Assembly (NCBI RefSeq): GCF_900142475.1
Contig: NZ_FRAY01000009.1
Location: 48,427-112,426 of the forward strand
DNA: 64,000 nt
Reading direction: 5' to 3'
Origin: Fibrobacter sp. UWH4
GTDB taxonomy: Bacteria; Fibrobacterota; Fibrobacteria; Fibrobacterales; Fibrobacteraceae
Positions within the stretch are counted from its first letter, which is position 1, and each line of letters begins with the position of its first letter. Below are positions 41,761 to 52,734 of the stretch, one piece after another. Both the position numbers and the translations under genes were made by a program. The notes beneath the pieces are model-generated. The model saw only the letters and a list, made by a program, of their open reading frames with translations, searched no databases and was not told the origin of the DNA.

Positions 41761-42288
41761 TTGAGATTAGATATCGCACAAAAACTTGTTGATTCCGAAG
41801 ACCGCCGGGTGGTCTGGTCCCGCTCCGATGCCCCCGAAATCTTCGACGAACTGCACCTCAAGGGCGACCTGGTAGCCGAGGTGTTGGTAAGCCCCGAAGG
41901 CGAAAGCAAGTGCCTTGTGACCGGTACAGTCTCCGGAGTGCAAACTCTGACCTGCTCCCGCACCCTGGAGCCGTTCGACCGCCCCTTTACGACCGAAGTC
42001 GTAATCGAGGTGACGCGTACCCAGGTGGCCAAACAGGAACTGGACGAAGACGATGTTGACGTCTTCGCCTATCAGATTCCCCAGGGGCAGAGCTTCGTAG
42101 ATGTTTCCGAGTGCATCCGACAGCTGGTTATATTGCAAGAACCAGTCGCACCCGTGAAAAATCCTGACGAAGATTTTATCTTTGTAACAAACAATCAAGC
42201 CGACGGTGGTGACTCGGGCGAAAAACCCATGGACCCCCGTTGGGAAAAACTCAAGGCTCTTAAGAGCAAAATGGAAAATAGGAGTTAA
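41761..42288 (+). CDS. yceD: YceD/DUF177 protein
   Basis: This 175-residue protein matches DUF177 (YceD), with LTCSRTLEPFDRPFTTEVVIEV and DVFAYQIPQGQSFVDVSECIRQLVILQEPVAP. The family precedes rpmF in very many bacteria and is linked to 23S rRNA maturation or stability. The order yceD-rpmF-plsX holds here, with 2 bp to rpmF. The CxxC-type pair usual at the C-terminus is not visible. The start is a TTG at 41761, since no ATG or GTG lies nearby. Confidence 0.85.
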   Translation: MRLDIAQKLVDSEDRRVVWSRSDAPEIFDELHLKGDLVAEVLVSPEGESKCLVTGTVSGVQTLTCSRTLEPFDRPFTTEVVIEVTRTQVAKQELDEDDVDVFAYQIPQGQSFVDVSECIRQLVILQEPVAPVKNPDEDFIFVTNNQADGGDSGEKPMDPRWEKLKALKSKMENRS

Positions 42289-42290
42289 AA

Positions 42291-42479
42291 ATGGCAGTAC
42301 CTAAAAGAAAAACCTCGACCGCCCGTCGTGACAAGCGTCGCACCCACTGGAAGATGGAAGTGCCCGCTATGGCTACCTGCGATCATTGCGGTTCCGTGAA
42401 GCGCCCGCACCGCGTGTGCCCGGTTTGCGGCTACTACAATGGTGTCGAAGTGATCAACATGAAGGATGCCGAAGCCTAA
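42291..42479 (+). CDS. rpmF: Ribosomal protein bL32
   Basis: This 62-residue protein is MAVPKRKTSTARRDKRRTHW followed by a zinc-ribbon with two CxxC pairs (TCDHCG and VCPVCG). This is the zinc-binding form of L32. It starts 2 bp after yceD with GGAG upstream, and plsX follows after a normal spacing. All positions expected for L32 are present. Confidence 0.97.
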   Translation: MAVPKRKTSTARRDKRRTHWKMEVPAMATCDHCGSVKRPHRVCPVCGYYNGVEVINMKDAEA

Positions 42480-42510
42480 TTAACGGTTCTACTGTTGTAA
42501 GGAGATGTCC

Positions 42511-43494
42511 ATGGTTAAAGTTGCTCTTGATGCTCTCGGTGGCGATTTCGCCCCGGACGTAGTGATTGAAGGTGCGGTTAACGCCGTCAACAAGAATGCT
42601 AACCTGCACGTGGTTCTGTGCGGACCGGAGGCCGAGGTCAAGGCTAAGCTCGAAAAGCTTGGCTATGCTGGCAAAGGCATTTCCGTGGTCGATGCGCCGG
42701 ATCCGGTGGCCATGGATGAACATCCTGTCGAAGTGCTCAAGAAAAAGCCCCATTCCGGCCTGGTGACTTGCGTTGCCTTGCAGAAGAAGGGGATGGTAGA
42801 CGCCTCCGTGAGTGCCGGTAACTCTGGCGCCATGATGGCAAGCTGCCTTATGCTTCTTGGTCGCACTACAGACAAATTTAGCCGTCCGCCTATCGGCTGC
42901 GTGATTCCGACCGCTGACCGCCCGATCATCTTGGTCGATGCCGGTGCTAACGTCGACGAACGCGCCGCTACCTTGGTGGATTTTGCCATTGCCGGTTCCG
43001 CCTTCGCCGAGACCTACTTCGGTTACGAAAAGCCGAAGGTCGGCCTTCTCAATATGGGCGAAGAAGAACACAAGGGCCCGGCTGTGCTGCAGGAAGCTCA
43101 CCAGTTGCTGAAGTCCGCTCCGGTAAACTTTATCGGTAACATCGAAGGCGAAACCCTTATCGAAGGTGTCGCCGACGTGGTCGTGACTTCTGGTTATACG
43201 GGTAACGTGGTTCTGAAGATGCTCGAAGGCTTCTACGAACTGCACAAGAAGATGTTCGGTGTTATCGATACCCCGAACGGTCGCCGCTTCGACGAAATGT
43301 GGGACTACCGCATGACGGGTGGCGCCTTGCTGCTTGGCCTGAACGGCACCGGCATTATCGCCCACGGCCGCTCCGATGCTCTCGCTATCGAAAAGGCTGT
43401 GGAAGTGGCTGCCAAGTATGCCGAAAAGGGTGTCTCGAAGAACATCAACGAACGCCTGCTCGCTATCAAGGATGAACCCTCCGAAGCAAAGTAA
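42511..43494 (+). CDS. plsX: Phosphate acyltransferase PlsX
   Basis: This 327-residue enzyme turns acyl-ACP into acyl-phosphate for phospholipid synthesis. It shows the family motifs VALDALGGDFAP at the start, SAGNSGAMMA, GCVIPTADRPIILVDAGANVD and SGYTGNVVLKMLEG. The second ATG (42511) is the start, because AAGGAG (42499-42504) touches an ATG at 42505 but lies 6 bases from 42511. It ends the yceD-rpmF-plsX operon. No fab genes follow; instead two terminators and the convergent icd gene. Confidence 0.95.
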   Translation: MVKVALDALGGDFAPDVVIEGAVNAVNKNANLHVVLCGPEAEVKAKLEKLGYAGKGISVVDAPDPVAMDEHPVEVLKKKPHSGLVTCVALQKKGMVDASVSAGNSGAMMASCLMLLGRTTDKFSRPPIGCVIPTADRPIILVDAGANVDERAATLVDFAIAGSAFAETYFGYEKPKVGLLNMGEEEHKGPAVLQEAHQLLKSAPVNFIGNIEGETLIEGVADVVVTSGYTGNVVLKMLEGFYELHKKMFGVIDTPNGRRFDEMWDYRMTGGALLLGLNGTGIIAHGRSDALAIEKAVEVAAKYAEKGVSKNINERLLAIKDEPSEAK

Positions 43495-43527
43495 GCTCTA
43501 ATTAGCTTGTTTGAAACCAGGTTTCAG

Positions 43528-43557
43528 GAGCCCCGATTCATTTCGGGGTTCTTTTTT
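43528..43557 (+). terminator. Terminator of the plsX operon
   Basis: The stem AGCCCCGA...TCGGGGTT is followed by CTTTTTT. A small GAAACC/GGTTTC hairpin lies just before it (43513-43525). Confidence 0.8.
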
Positions 43558-43568
43558 GGCATAAAACG

Positions 43569-43597
43569 AACGCCTCCGTAGCGGAGGCGTTTGTTTT
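43569..43597. terminator. Bidirectional terminator between plsX and icd
   Basis: A perfect stem CGCCTCCG-TAG-CGGAGGCG with A-rich left and T-rich right flanks. On the minus strand it would end icd transcription. Confidence 0.8.
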
Positions 43598-43633
43598 AAT
43601 GCGTCGCTTGTGGCGCGCGAATGATAGCGTGAA

Positions 43634-45847
<2,214 letters not shown>

Positions 45848-46089
45848 TCATAGGTTCGCTCACATGGCCTCGGGCTTCGCCCGACGAATGTTCGCTCAAC
45901 GACTTATCTTCTTTCGCCTTGCGTCTTTAATCGTGGACTTCTATTAGTGTAAAAATTTGGGAAACATCGCCGTTTCTGGTTAATTTTTGGCTTAAAATGT
46001 AGACAGAAATATTCTTGTAATTACCGCTTTTCCTGAAAATAACATAGATTTAGAAGAGAATTTGCGCGGTTTCGCGGGATGAGGTTTTT

Positions 46090-47820
46090 ATGAGTGTTTG
46101 GAAAAGGTCTACGCCGGTAATGGGCGTGTTCGGATTGGCGTTTGCCGTGTCGTCGTTTGCGGCGGATTATGTACCCCCTTCGACGGCGGTTTCGAGGGTT
46201 AATTCTTACCGCGGCTATTCGGAACTCACCGACGCGGCTAAAGGCATGGATATCGACCAGTACGCCTACAACATGACCACGTGGCAAATAAGCAACGGCG
46301 GTTTTTACAAGGCCATGGCCGACAAGTACAAGAGCGCTTATTCCGGTGGGCAGAAGTCGGAATGGCGCGCCAAGGATGGCGGCGACCTCGGCACTATTGA
46401 CAACAATGCAACTATTCAAGAAATGCGCTTGCTGGCTGTGCGTTACAAGGAGACGACCAACAACAGTTACAAGGTCGCTTTTAAGACGAGCTTCAACAAG
46501 GCCGTGAACTTTTTGCTGACCATGCAGCGTTCCAAGGGCGGGCTTCCGCAGGTGTGGCCCAAGCGCGGCAACTATTCGGACCAGATTACGCTGAACGACA
46601 ACGCCATGATTCGTGCAATGGTCACCATGATGGACATTGCAAACAAGACGTCTCCGTTTGATTCCGATATCATTGACGAGGCGACTCGCAGCAAGATGCA
46701 GGGCGCGCTGGACAAGGCGATTGATTACCTGCTCAAGGCACAGATTGTGAACAACGGGAATCTGACGGTGTGGTGCGCCCAGCACGACACGAACAGCCTC
46801 GCTCCGGTGGGTGCCCGCGCCTACGAACTCCCGAGTAAGTCTGGCAACGAATCCATGGGCGTAGTGTGGTTCCTGATGAATTGGCCTAAACAGACCGAAG
46901 CGATCCAGAATGCGGTCAAGGGCGCCATTGCCTGGTACAAGAAAAACAGATTGAAAGACAAGGCCTTTAGCAAGACGGCTGGCGTTGTAGACAAGTCGGG
47001 CTCTTCGCTGTGGTTCCGCTTTTACGAAGTGAATAGCGACGATTACTTTTTCTGCGACCGCGACGGAGCCAGTACCAAGACGCAGGACTTTATGAAGATC
47101 AGCGAGGAACGCCGAACGGGTTACCAGTGGGCAGGTGATTACGGCAGCGCAATCCTTTCGACGGAAGCTGCATATTTGGAAGCGCTCGAAAAGGCTGCGG
47201 GTTCGTATGTTCCGCCTCCGCCGCCGGCCGCACTTTGCGGGAGCGATACCTGCAAGACGTACATCGATGGCGTGAATTTCGTGGACATCAAGGGGGCCAA
47301 GGAAACGACGAATACGGGCTTTGTGGGCGAGGGCTACGCGAATGTGGATAACGAAACGGGTAGCTACGTGACTTACGGCGTAACCGCAGCGAAGGCGGAC
47401 GAATACGATTTGACAATCCGCTTTGCAAACGGGGGCTCTAGCGCTCGCGGCTACGACATATATGTGGGCGATGTGCTTGTTGTTCAAGGCGTGAGCATGG
47501 GCTCTACGGGTGGCTGGACCACTTGGGAGGCGCAAACTATTAAGGTGCCGCTCGAAAAGGGTTACAGCGAACTCAAATTTACGAGTACGGGTAGCGAAGG
47601 CATGGCAAACATCGATTACATTGGCTGGATGAATGCTGATTTGTACGCCGGCGAAAAAGATATCGGTGGAACGACCGTGATCGGGACCCGCGCCGTGCAG
47701 GCTGTTTCGGCAAATGCTGCCGCCCGCTACTATGTAGACTTTGGTAGCCGTGACAACGCCGCAGGCGTTTACCTGAAAAAAGCGAACGGAAAAGTGTTTA
47801 AAGTGAATGGAAAGAGGTAG
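46090..47820 (+). CDS. Secreted pectate lyase (PL10) with CBM35-like module
   Basis: This 576-residue protein has a signal peptide (to about residue 25, SSFAA). A PL10-type catalytic domain spans about 30-360, with TTWQISNGGFYKA, TIDNNATIQEMR and SKGGLPQVWPKRG. After a proline linker (YVPPPPPAA) a CBM35-like beta-sandwich spans about 390-525 (YVTYGV.., YDLTIRFANGG, GGWTTWEAQTIKVPL). A short C-terminal segment ends VFKVNGKR. It should cleave polygalacturonate by beta-elimination outside the cell. The CBM may hold it to pectin or uronate. The pectinesterase gene follows 66 bp later, so the pair demethylates and cuts pectin together. Confidence 0.85.
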   Translation: MSVWKRSTPVMGVFGLAFAVSSFAADYVPPSTAVSRVNSYRGYSELTDAAKGMDIDQYAYNMTTWQISNGGFYKAMADKYKSAYSGGQKSEWRAKDGGDLGTIDNNATIQEMRLLAVRYKETTNNSYKVAFKTSFNKAVNFLLTMQRSKGGLPQVWPKRGNYSDQITLNDNAMIRAMVTMMDIANKTSPFDSDIIDEATRSKMQGALDKAIDYLLKAQIVNNGNLTVWCAQHDTNSLAPVGARAYELPSKSGNESMGVVWFLMNWPKQTEAIQNAVKGAIAWYKKNRLKDKAFSKTAGVVDKSGSSLWFRFYEVNSDDYFFCDRDGASTKTQDFMKISEERRTGYQWAGDYGSAILSTEAAYLEALEKAAGSYVPPPPPAALCGSDTCKTYIDGVNFVDIKGAKETTNTGFVGEGYANVDNETGSYVTYGVTAAKADEYDLTIRFANGGSSARGYDIYVGDVLVVQGVSMGSTGGWTTWEAQTIKVPLEKGYSELKFTSTGSEGMANIDYIGWMNADLYAGEKDIGGTTVIGTRAVQAVSANAAARYYVDFGSRDNAAGVYLKKANGKVFKVNGKR

Positions 47821-47841
47821 CGCCCTTTAGTAGAAAAGGAG

Positions 47842-47862
47842 ATGCCGGGTCAAGCCCGGCAT
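47842..47862. repeat. Palindrome ATGCCGGG-TCAAG-CCCGGCAT
   Basis: A perfect 8-bp stem in the short spacer between the two pectin genes. A close copy (TTCCGGG...CCCGGAA followed by TGACAA) lies at 59102-59126. It is a known type of intergenic repeat in many bacteria. Confidence 0.7.
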
Positions 47863-47886
47863 GACAAGGAAGAAAGGAATGGTTTT

Positions 47887-50016
47887 ATGTTGAATGGTGT
47901 TACATCAAAAATCTGTCTACTTGCGACTTTAGGTCTCGCTATTTCTGCCTCCGCTGTCGAAAAAAAGAAGATTGATTTCGTGGTCGGTGTCGATGGCGAT
48001 TTTAAGGCGGCCATGAGCAAGGCTGCGTCTTCGGGCGCGAGCGAATCGAACCATTTCGTTATCTTCTTCCCCGATGGCGAATACAACATCGGAAGCCTTA
48101 CCGGCGACAGCAACCAGATGACGACTTTCACGGCGTCGAATACTTCGCTCGTGGGCCAGAGCGCCGACAAGACGGTTCTTTACAACAAGTCCATTAACGA
48201 AGGCATCAGCGTGACCGCGACGCTCAAGGTGAGCGCGAACAGCGTGTACATGCAAGACATTACGCTTTACAACAAGGCGAACTACGGGAACGAAGCCAAC
48301 TGCGGCAGCGCCTGCCGCCACGATGCGCTCATGACGGTGGGCGACAAGCTTGTATACAAGAACGTAAAGCTCCTGAGTACGCAGGATACCTACTACACCA
48401 AGTTGAACAACAACAAGAAGGGCCGCAGCTACTGGGAAAATGGCCAAATCGAAGGTACGGTCGACTTTATTTGCGGTGACGGCGACGTGTTTTTTGAAGG
48501 CACGAACCTGGTGATGCGCCGTAGCGGTGGCTACATTACCGCCTCGCAGAACAATACCGATTGGGGCTACGTGTTCAACAACACGACAATAACCGTGACG
48601 AACAACAGCTTTAACAAGACTTTCTATCTCGGCCGTTCGTGGGCTCGCGCCAAAACGGTTTTCTTGAATACAAAGATGGTGGCGGAACCCAAGGCCGAAG
48701 GCTGGGGGCCTGACATGAACTCCGCACCCGTTGTGTTCGGCGAATACAACAGCAAGGATGGCAATGGCAACGCGGTGAACACAAGCCAGCGCAAGACCTA
48801 TTTTAATGGCGGCAAGGACGCCTCGACGGCGACCACGCTCAAGACGGTTTGGAACGCAAGCGATGCCGCCAAGCACACACTCCAGAACGTGCTCAAGGGG
48901 AGCGACAACTGGGATCCGACCAAGTTGACCGCTCAGGTGAACGCCCCAAAAATTGCGCAGGAAGGCGCCGAAATCGTCTGGGCCGACGATGACAATGCTC
49001 GCGTTTGGGTTGTGTTCGTAAACGGCAGGTACAAGGCGAATGTAGTCGCTCCGAGTTTTTCGCTCGATGGTGTAGCTACGGGTTCCAAGATTACGGTGCG
49101 TGCTGCGAACAGCATGGGCGGCCTCGGCGCGTATTCCAACGAAGTCGCAACAGTCGACGCGAATGTGACTTACTACAAAGTAACGCTTGGCGATGCGATC
49201 GGCGGCAAGGTGACGACAAACCTTTCGGGCGATAAGGTGGCCGAGGGCAAGACTGCAATCTTTACCGCAGAACCGAACGAAGGCTGGACTTTTGCGGGCT
49301 GGAGCGGCAAGAGCGCTGCGGATATTGATGCGAGCAAGGCGAAGGTTGAAATCGTCGCGGCGGGTGACATCGAACTCATTCCGAGCTTTACCGCCAAGGG
49401 TACGACAGTGTTCCAGGTGGAAGATGGCATCATTACGAATGCCGCTGCCGAAAGCAACAATGCGGGCTTTAACGGAAGTGCCTTCGTGAATTTTGCAGCC
49501 GGCGACTTGAGCATGATTCAAGTGCCCGTATACGCTGAAATCGCGGGTGAGTACCAGGTTGTGATTCGCTATGCAAATGGCAGCGGCAAGGCGCGTAGTT
49601 TGGCGGCTGCTGCACCTGGCGAGAGTGCTGCGGAAATTGACGGTTGCAAGAGCGCCGAGACGCTCACCTTTGAAGCGACGGAAAGTTGGACGACCTGGGA
49701 AACGCTTTCGTTCAAGGCGAAACTCGCCGAGGGTGCGGGCAACATAACCTTTGCGACGATTGGCGGCAACGACGGCCCGAACCTGGATCAGCTGGAGCTG
49801 AAGTTGGTCAAGGCAGACGAAACGACTTTGATTCGCGGGCTTGCAGCGCCGAGCCAGTTGCTCACTCCGACATCTCGCGTGCGTCTGTTTACCTTGACGG
49901 GGCAGCTGGTTCGCGAAAGTTCTTCTTTGGAAACGGAAAATCTGGCGCCGGGTGTGTACTTGCTGCAGCGCGGCGACGGCTCCCTACTCCGCCAGCAAAT
50001 CATCCGCGTGAAGTAG
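47887..50016 (+). CDS. Secreted pectinesterase (CE8) with CBM35-like and sorting domains
   Basis: This 709-residue protein has a signal peptide (CLLATLGLAISASA). A CE8 domain covers about 25-340: FPDGEYNIG, STQDTYYT, GTVDFICGDGDVFFEG (catalytic aspartates in QDT and VDF) and FYLGRSWARAKTVF. It then has a Big-like and repeat region (VTLGDAIGGKVTTNLSGD) and a CBM35-like module (about 530-660). The C-terminal end is TSRVRLFTLTGQLVRE...LAPGVYLLQ, like a type IX secretion sorting domain. It removes methyl esters from pectin so that lyases can act. The ATG at 47887 follows AAGGAA; codons further up are the translated palindrome. Confidence 0.85.
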   Translation: MLNGVTSKICLLATLGLAISASAVEKKKIDFVVGVDGDFKAAMSKAASSGASESNHFVIFFPDGEYNIGSLTGDSNQMTTFTASNTSLVGQSADKTVLYNKSINEGISVTATLKVSANSVYMQDITLYNKANYGNEANCGSACRHDALMTVGDKLVYKNVKLLSTQDTYYTKLNNNKKGRSYWENGQIEGTVDFICGDGDVFFEGTNLVMRRSGGYITASQNNTDWGYVFNNTTITVTNNSFNKTFYLGRSWARAKTVFLNTKMVAEPKAEGWGPDMNSAPVVFGEYNSKDGNGNAVNTSQRKTYFNGGKDASTATTLKTVWNASDAAKHTLQNVLKGSDNWDPTKLTAQVNAPKIAQEGAEIVWADDDNARVWVVFVNGRYKANVVAPSFSLDGVATGSKITVRAANSMGGLGAYSNEVATVDANVTYYKVTLGDAIGGKVTTNLSGDKVAEGKTAIFTAEPNEGWTFAGWSGKSAADIDASKAKVEIVAAGDIELIPSFTAKGTTVFQVEDGIITNAAAESNNAGFNGSAFVNFAAGDLSMIQVPVYAEIAGEYQVVIRYANGSGKARSLAAAAPGESAAEIDGCKSAETLTFEATESWTTWETLSFKAKLAEGAGNITFATIGGNDGPNLDQLELKLVKADETTLIRGLAAPSQLLTPTSRVRLFTLTGQLVRESSSLETENLAPGVYLLQRGDGSLLRQQIIRVK

Positions 50017-50041
50017 CGCTCATCCCTGGATTCTTCGAATC

Positions 50042-50182
50042 AGTCATTCTCGACCGAAGGGAGGCCGGACAGCACTTGGCAACTTGTTGCCTTAGTGCGC
50101 ATGGTCCTCGAAGGGGAAAATCCAGTGCTGGATCCCGTCTCCCCTCCGCTACGCTTCGAGGATGACACGCTCCAGGATGACC
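50042..50182. repeat. Composite spacer repeat with nested palindrome (copy 2)
   Basis: It starts GTCATTCTCGACCGAAGGGAGG and ends CTCCAGGATGAC. These two ends match, in inverted orientation, the short repeat at 53662-53723. The middle (about 50064-50121) is extra and contains the palindrome GCACT-GGCAAC-GTTGCC-AGTGC (50072-50098), a copy of the 1452-1480 element. The insertion is followed by the shared CTGGATCCCGTC. After 50190 a C/A-rich run, CACCCCACACCCCACACC, continues to the promoter of the next gene. Confidence 0.7.
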
Positions 50183-50261
50183 TTTTTAATTCCTTTTTTA
50201 TAAAACTCGCACCCCACACCCCACACCTCACACTTCCTACTTTTACTATATTGCTCCCAGT

Positions 50262-51173
50262 ATGTTAGGTATTGAACAGAAAAAAGGAAATGACGACAAC
50301 CTGTGCGGGCGTATGATTGCCTACGCCAAGATTTTGCCGAACCCGGACGAACGGGATAGCGGCACACCGTTCGATGACATGATCAAGAACGGGCTCTTGG
50401 CGCTGGAAGGTGATTTCCGCATGTTCTCTCCGCGCGTACCTAGCAAGAAGGCGATTGACCGCGCTGTCGATGACAAAATCAACGATATGTTGGAATCGAT
50501 GCAGGCCGATGGTGTGGAACTCCCGTCCGATATGGATGTGGAACAGATGCGCGAACGCCTGCACGAACTTTCGAGTATGGAAGTCATCCCGATTCCGGCG
50601 AAAATCGGTAACTTTACCCGTGAAGAAGACATTCTCGCCGAGGATGCCGATATCTATTACATCGGTGAATTCATTGGCGCGGGGCTGGCTCACTTTTGCC
50701 TCACGACGCTCCCGATTTATTACCAGGCGCGTTTCCGCGAACAGGCTCGCAAAAAAGAAATGGATTTCTTGAACGATGCTTTGGAACAAATCGAGTCGGG
50801 CGCATTCATGGATACCGAAGACTTGCAGAATGATTCCGAAGAATTGTTCCCGAAGGGGCTTACATTGAACACCTTCATGGGCGATTTAGGCAAGCTCCTG
50901 AATACGCGCGTGATTCCGTTCTTGCTTGCGCTTGAAACTGAAGAACAGTATAACGAACAAATTAAGCTGTTCTACGAATTCATGAAGGGCTATCCGGTTC
51001 AGGCTGATGTCAAGCTGATAGACCTTGCGCTCCGTGACTTGCGCGAGAAGCGTGATTCGTCGATGGCTCGCAAACTGCTAGAACTGGGCTGTCAAAAGAT
51101 TGACGCCATCTATAACGAAAATCCGCAAAAAGCCCGCGAAATCGGGCAAGAAATTGCGAAGTTCGCACAGTAA
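50262..51173 (+). CDS. Conserved-looking cytoplasmic protein of unknown function
   Basis: This 303-residue acidic protein has no signal or membrane segment and no family I recognise. It is mainly helical, with a charged middle (MEVIPIPAKIGNFTREEDILAEDADIYYIGEFIGAG) and repeated helix pairs at the C-terminus (FYEFMKGYPVQADVKLIDLALRDLREKR). Core-like codon use suggests a native gene. A TATATT (50247-50252) lies 9 bases before the ATG with no ribosome site, so the transcript is perhaps leaderless. It is monocistronic with a terminator directly after it. Confidence 0.6.
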   Translation: MLGIEQKKGNDDNLCGRMIAYAKILPNPDERDSGTPFDDMIKNGLLALEGDFRMFSPRVPSKKAIDRAVDDKINDMLESMQADGVELPSDMDVEQMRERLHELSSMEVIPIPAKIGNFTREEDILAEDADIYYIGEFIGAGLAHFCLTTLPIYYQARFREQARKKEMDFLNDALEQIESGAFMDTEDLQNDSEELFPKGLTLNTFMGDLGKLLNTRVIPFLLALETEEQYNEQIKLFYEFMKGYPVQADVKLIDLALRDLREKRDSSMARKLLELGCQKIDAIYNENPQKAREIGQEIAKFAQ

Positions 51174-51179
51174 TGATAT

Positions 51180-51200
51180 GCCGGACGAGGTCCGGCTTAT
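51180..51200 (+). terminator. Short terminator-like hairpin
   Basis: A perfect stem GCCGGAC-GAG-GTCCGGC followed by TTATTTG. It also resembles the GC-rich interspersed palindromes of this window. Confidence 0.6.
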
Positions 51201-51222
51201 TTGCTTGTGTTTTTAGTGAAAT

Positions 51223-52698
51223 TTATTTTTTAAGAAGAAATCCCGCGACAGACTTTTCTTTTACGAAAGTCTTCTGAGCGGCAGCCTGAACGTCTGCTGC
51301 AGAAACTTTATTGAGCTGGTCCGCCCAATTCAGGAAGATGCGGTAATCGCCGAACATTTCGTACCAGGCGAGCATGGTCGCCACATTTTCCATATCGGTC
51401 AGGCTGCGTACGAGCCCGGCGTAGGCGCGGTTCTTGACCTTCTGAAAATCTCGTTCGGTCACGGGTTCGGTCTTGAGTTTTTCGAGTTCTTCCCACACGA
51501 TTTTTTCGACTTTCGCTGGGTCTGCATCTGGCCGCATGTTCACGGTGACACCGAATTCCGAAATGTACTTGTTCGGGCTGTTGCTGGCACTCACGCTCAC
51601 GGCAAGTTTTTCTTCTTGTACCAGGCGCTTGTAGAGTCTGCCGGAACGGCCGTTCAAGACGCCCTCGGCAATGTCGAGCGGATAAAGAATGCTGTCGCCG
51701 ACTTCAGGTGTCTTGAAGGTCAATGCATACATGTTGGGGGCGTCGGGGCGTGTGACAGTCAGCCGTTTTTCGCCGGCCTGTTCGGGGTCACGAATCGTGA
51801 GTGGCGGGAATGCTTCGCCGGTCGGAATCGGGCCAAAGTATTTCTTGACCATTTCCATGGTTGCGGTCGTGTCGAGGTCGCCTGCAAGTACAAGGATCGC
51901 GTTGCGCGGCTTGTAATACTTGCGGTAATGTTCGTCGGCCATTTCGCGCGTCAAGTTCATGATATCGCTTGGCCAGCCGATTGTCGGCACGCGGTACGGG
52001 AAAGCCTCGTAAATCATGGAATTGAGTGTCTCGATGAACCGGCCTGTCGGCTTGTCGTCGTAGCGCATGCGGCGTTCTTCGCGCACGACCATGCGTTCGG
52101 AATAGAACTCGCGCAGCACGGCGTTCTGCATACGGTCTGCTTCGAGCCACATGAAAAGTTCAATCTTGTTCCTCGGAAGCGTCACGATATAGGCGGTCAT
52201 GAGATCGCTGGTGAAGGCGTTCAGACCTGTGCCACCGGCGGCCTGGTAAGCGCTCCAAAGTTCGTCCTTCACAAAAATTTTGCGGTGTTCGTTCAGTACG
52301 GAATCGTGTTCGGCGGTGAGTTTCTTGACTGTTGCCGTGTCGCCCGCCAGAATTGCCGGGCGGATCAAGGCCTGCAGGCTATCTTGAGTGGCCATAAACT
52401 TGGCGTCGGCAATGCTGTCGGTTATGCCGACTTTCTTGGTGCCCTTAAAAAGTTCATGTTCCAAAATGTGCGCAAGACCCGACTTTCCCGGAACTTCGTG
52501 CACGGAACCCGTCACGTAGAACAGACGGCAACTTACCGTGGGGGCCTGCTTGTTCGGATGCAGAAGCACCGTGAGCCCGTTGGGCAAAACTTCCTTGTGT
52601 ACTGTCAGGTTGACTTGGGCCTCCGCCGGAGTCACAAACATCAATGCTCCCGCGATACATGCTACAAGGCTGGAAATTTTTCTTGCGAATTTTTTCAT
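51223..52698 (-). CDS. M16 family zinc peptidase, exported
   Basis: This 491-residue protein has a signal peptide (MKKFARKISSLVACIAGALMFVTPAEA) and the inverted zinc motif HILEH (GLAHILEHELFKGT, HxxEH near residue 82). The downstream glutamate region is ERMVVREERRMRYDD. The C-terminal M16 half-domain has VSASNSPNKYISEFGVTVNMRP. It should degrade peptides in the periplasm. Single-gene M16 peptidases of this size usually work as dimers or with an inactive partner, which is not seen nearby. Length is normal. Confidence 0.88.
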   Translation of the reverse strand: MKKFARKISSLVACIAGALMFVTPAEAQVNLTVHKEVLPNGLTVLLHPNKQAPTVSCRLFYVTGSVHEVPGKSGLAHILEHELFKGTKKVGITDSIADAKFMATQDSLQALIRPAILAGDTATVKKLTAEHDSVLNEHRKIFVKDELWSAYQAAGGTGLNAFTSDLMTAYIVTLPRNKIELFMWLEADRMQNAVLREFYSERMVVREERRMRYDDKPTGRFIETLNSMIYEAFPYRVPTIGWPSDIMNLTREMADEHYRKYYKPRNAILVLAGDLDTTATMEMVKKYFGPIPTGEAFPPLTIRDPEQAGEKRLTVTRPDAPNMYALTFKTPEVGDSILYPLDIAEGVLNGRSGRLYKRLVQEEKLAVSVSASNSPNKYISEFGVTVNMRPDADPAKVEKIVWEELEKLKTEPVTERDFQKVKNRAYAGLVRSLTDMENVATMLAWYEMFGDYRIFLNWADQLNKVSAADVQAAAQKTFVKEKSVAGFLLKK

Positions 52699-52734
52699 AA
52701 GTTTGAATTTAGTAAAATCAAAAAGGATCTCTAC

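Noticed and set aside
46021..47535. Open frame of 504 codons opposite the pectate lyase, and similar ones at 47929-49521 and 51616-53256
   Set aside because: They lie opposite or across genes with clear signal peptides and family motifs, and their translations are rich in His, Arg and Val without structure. The third spans two separate real genes.
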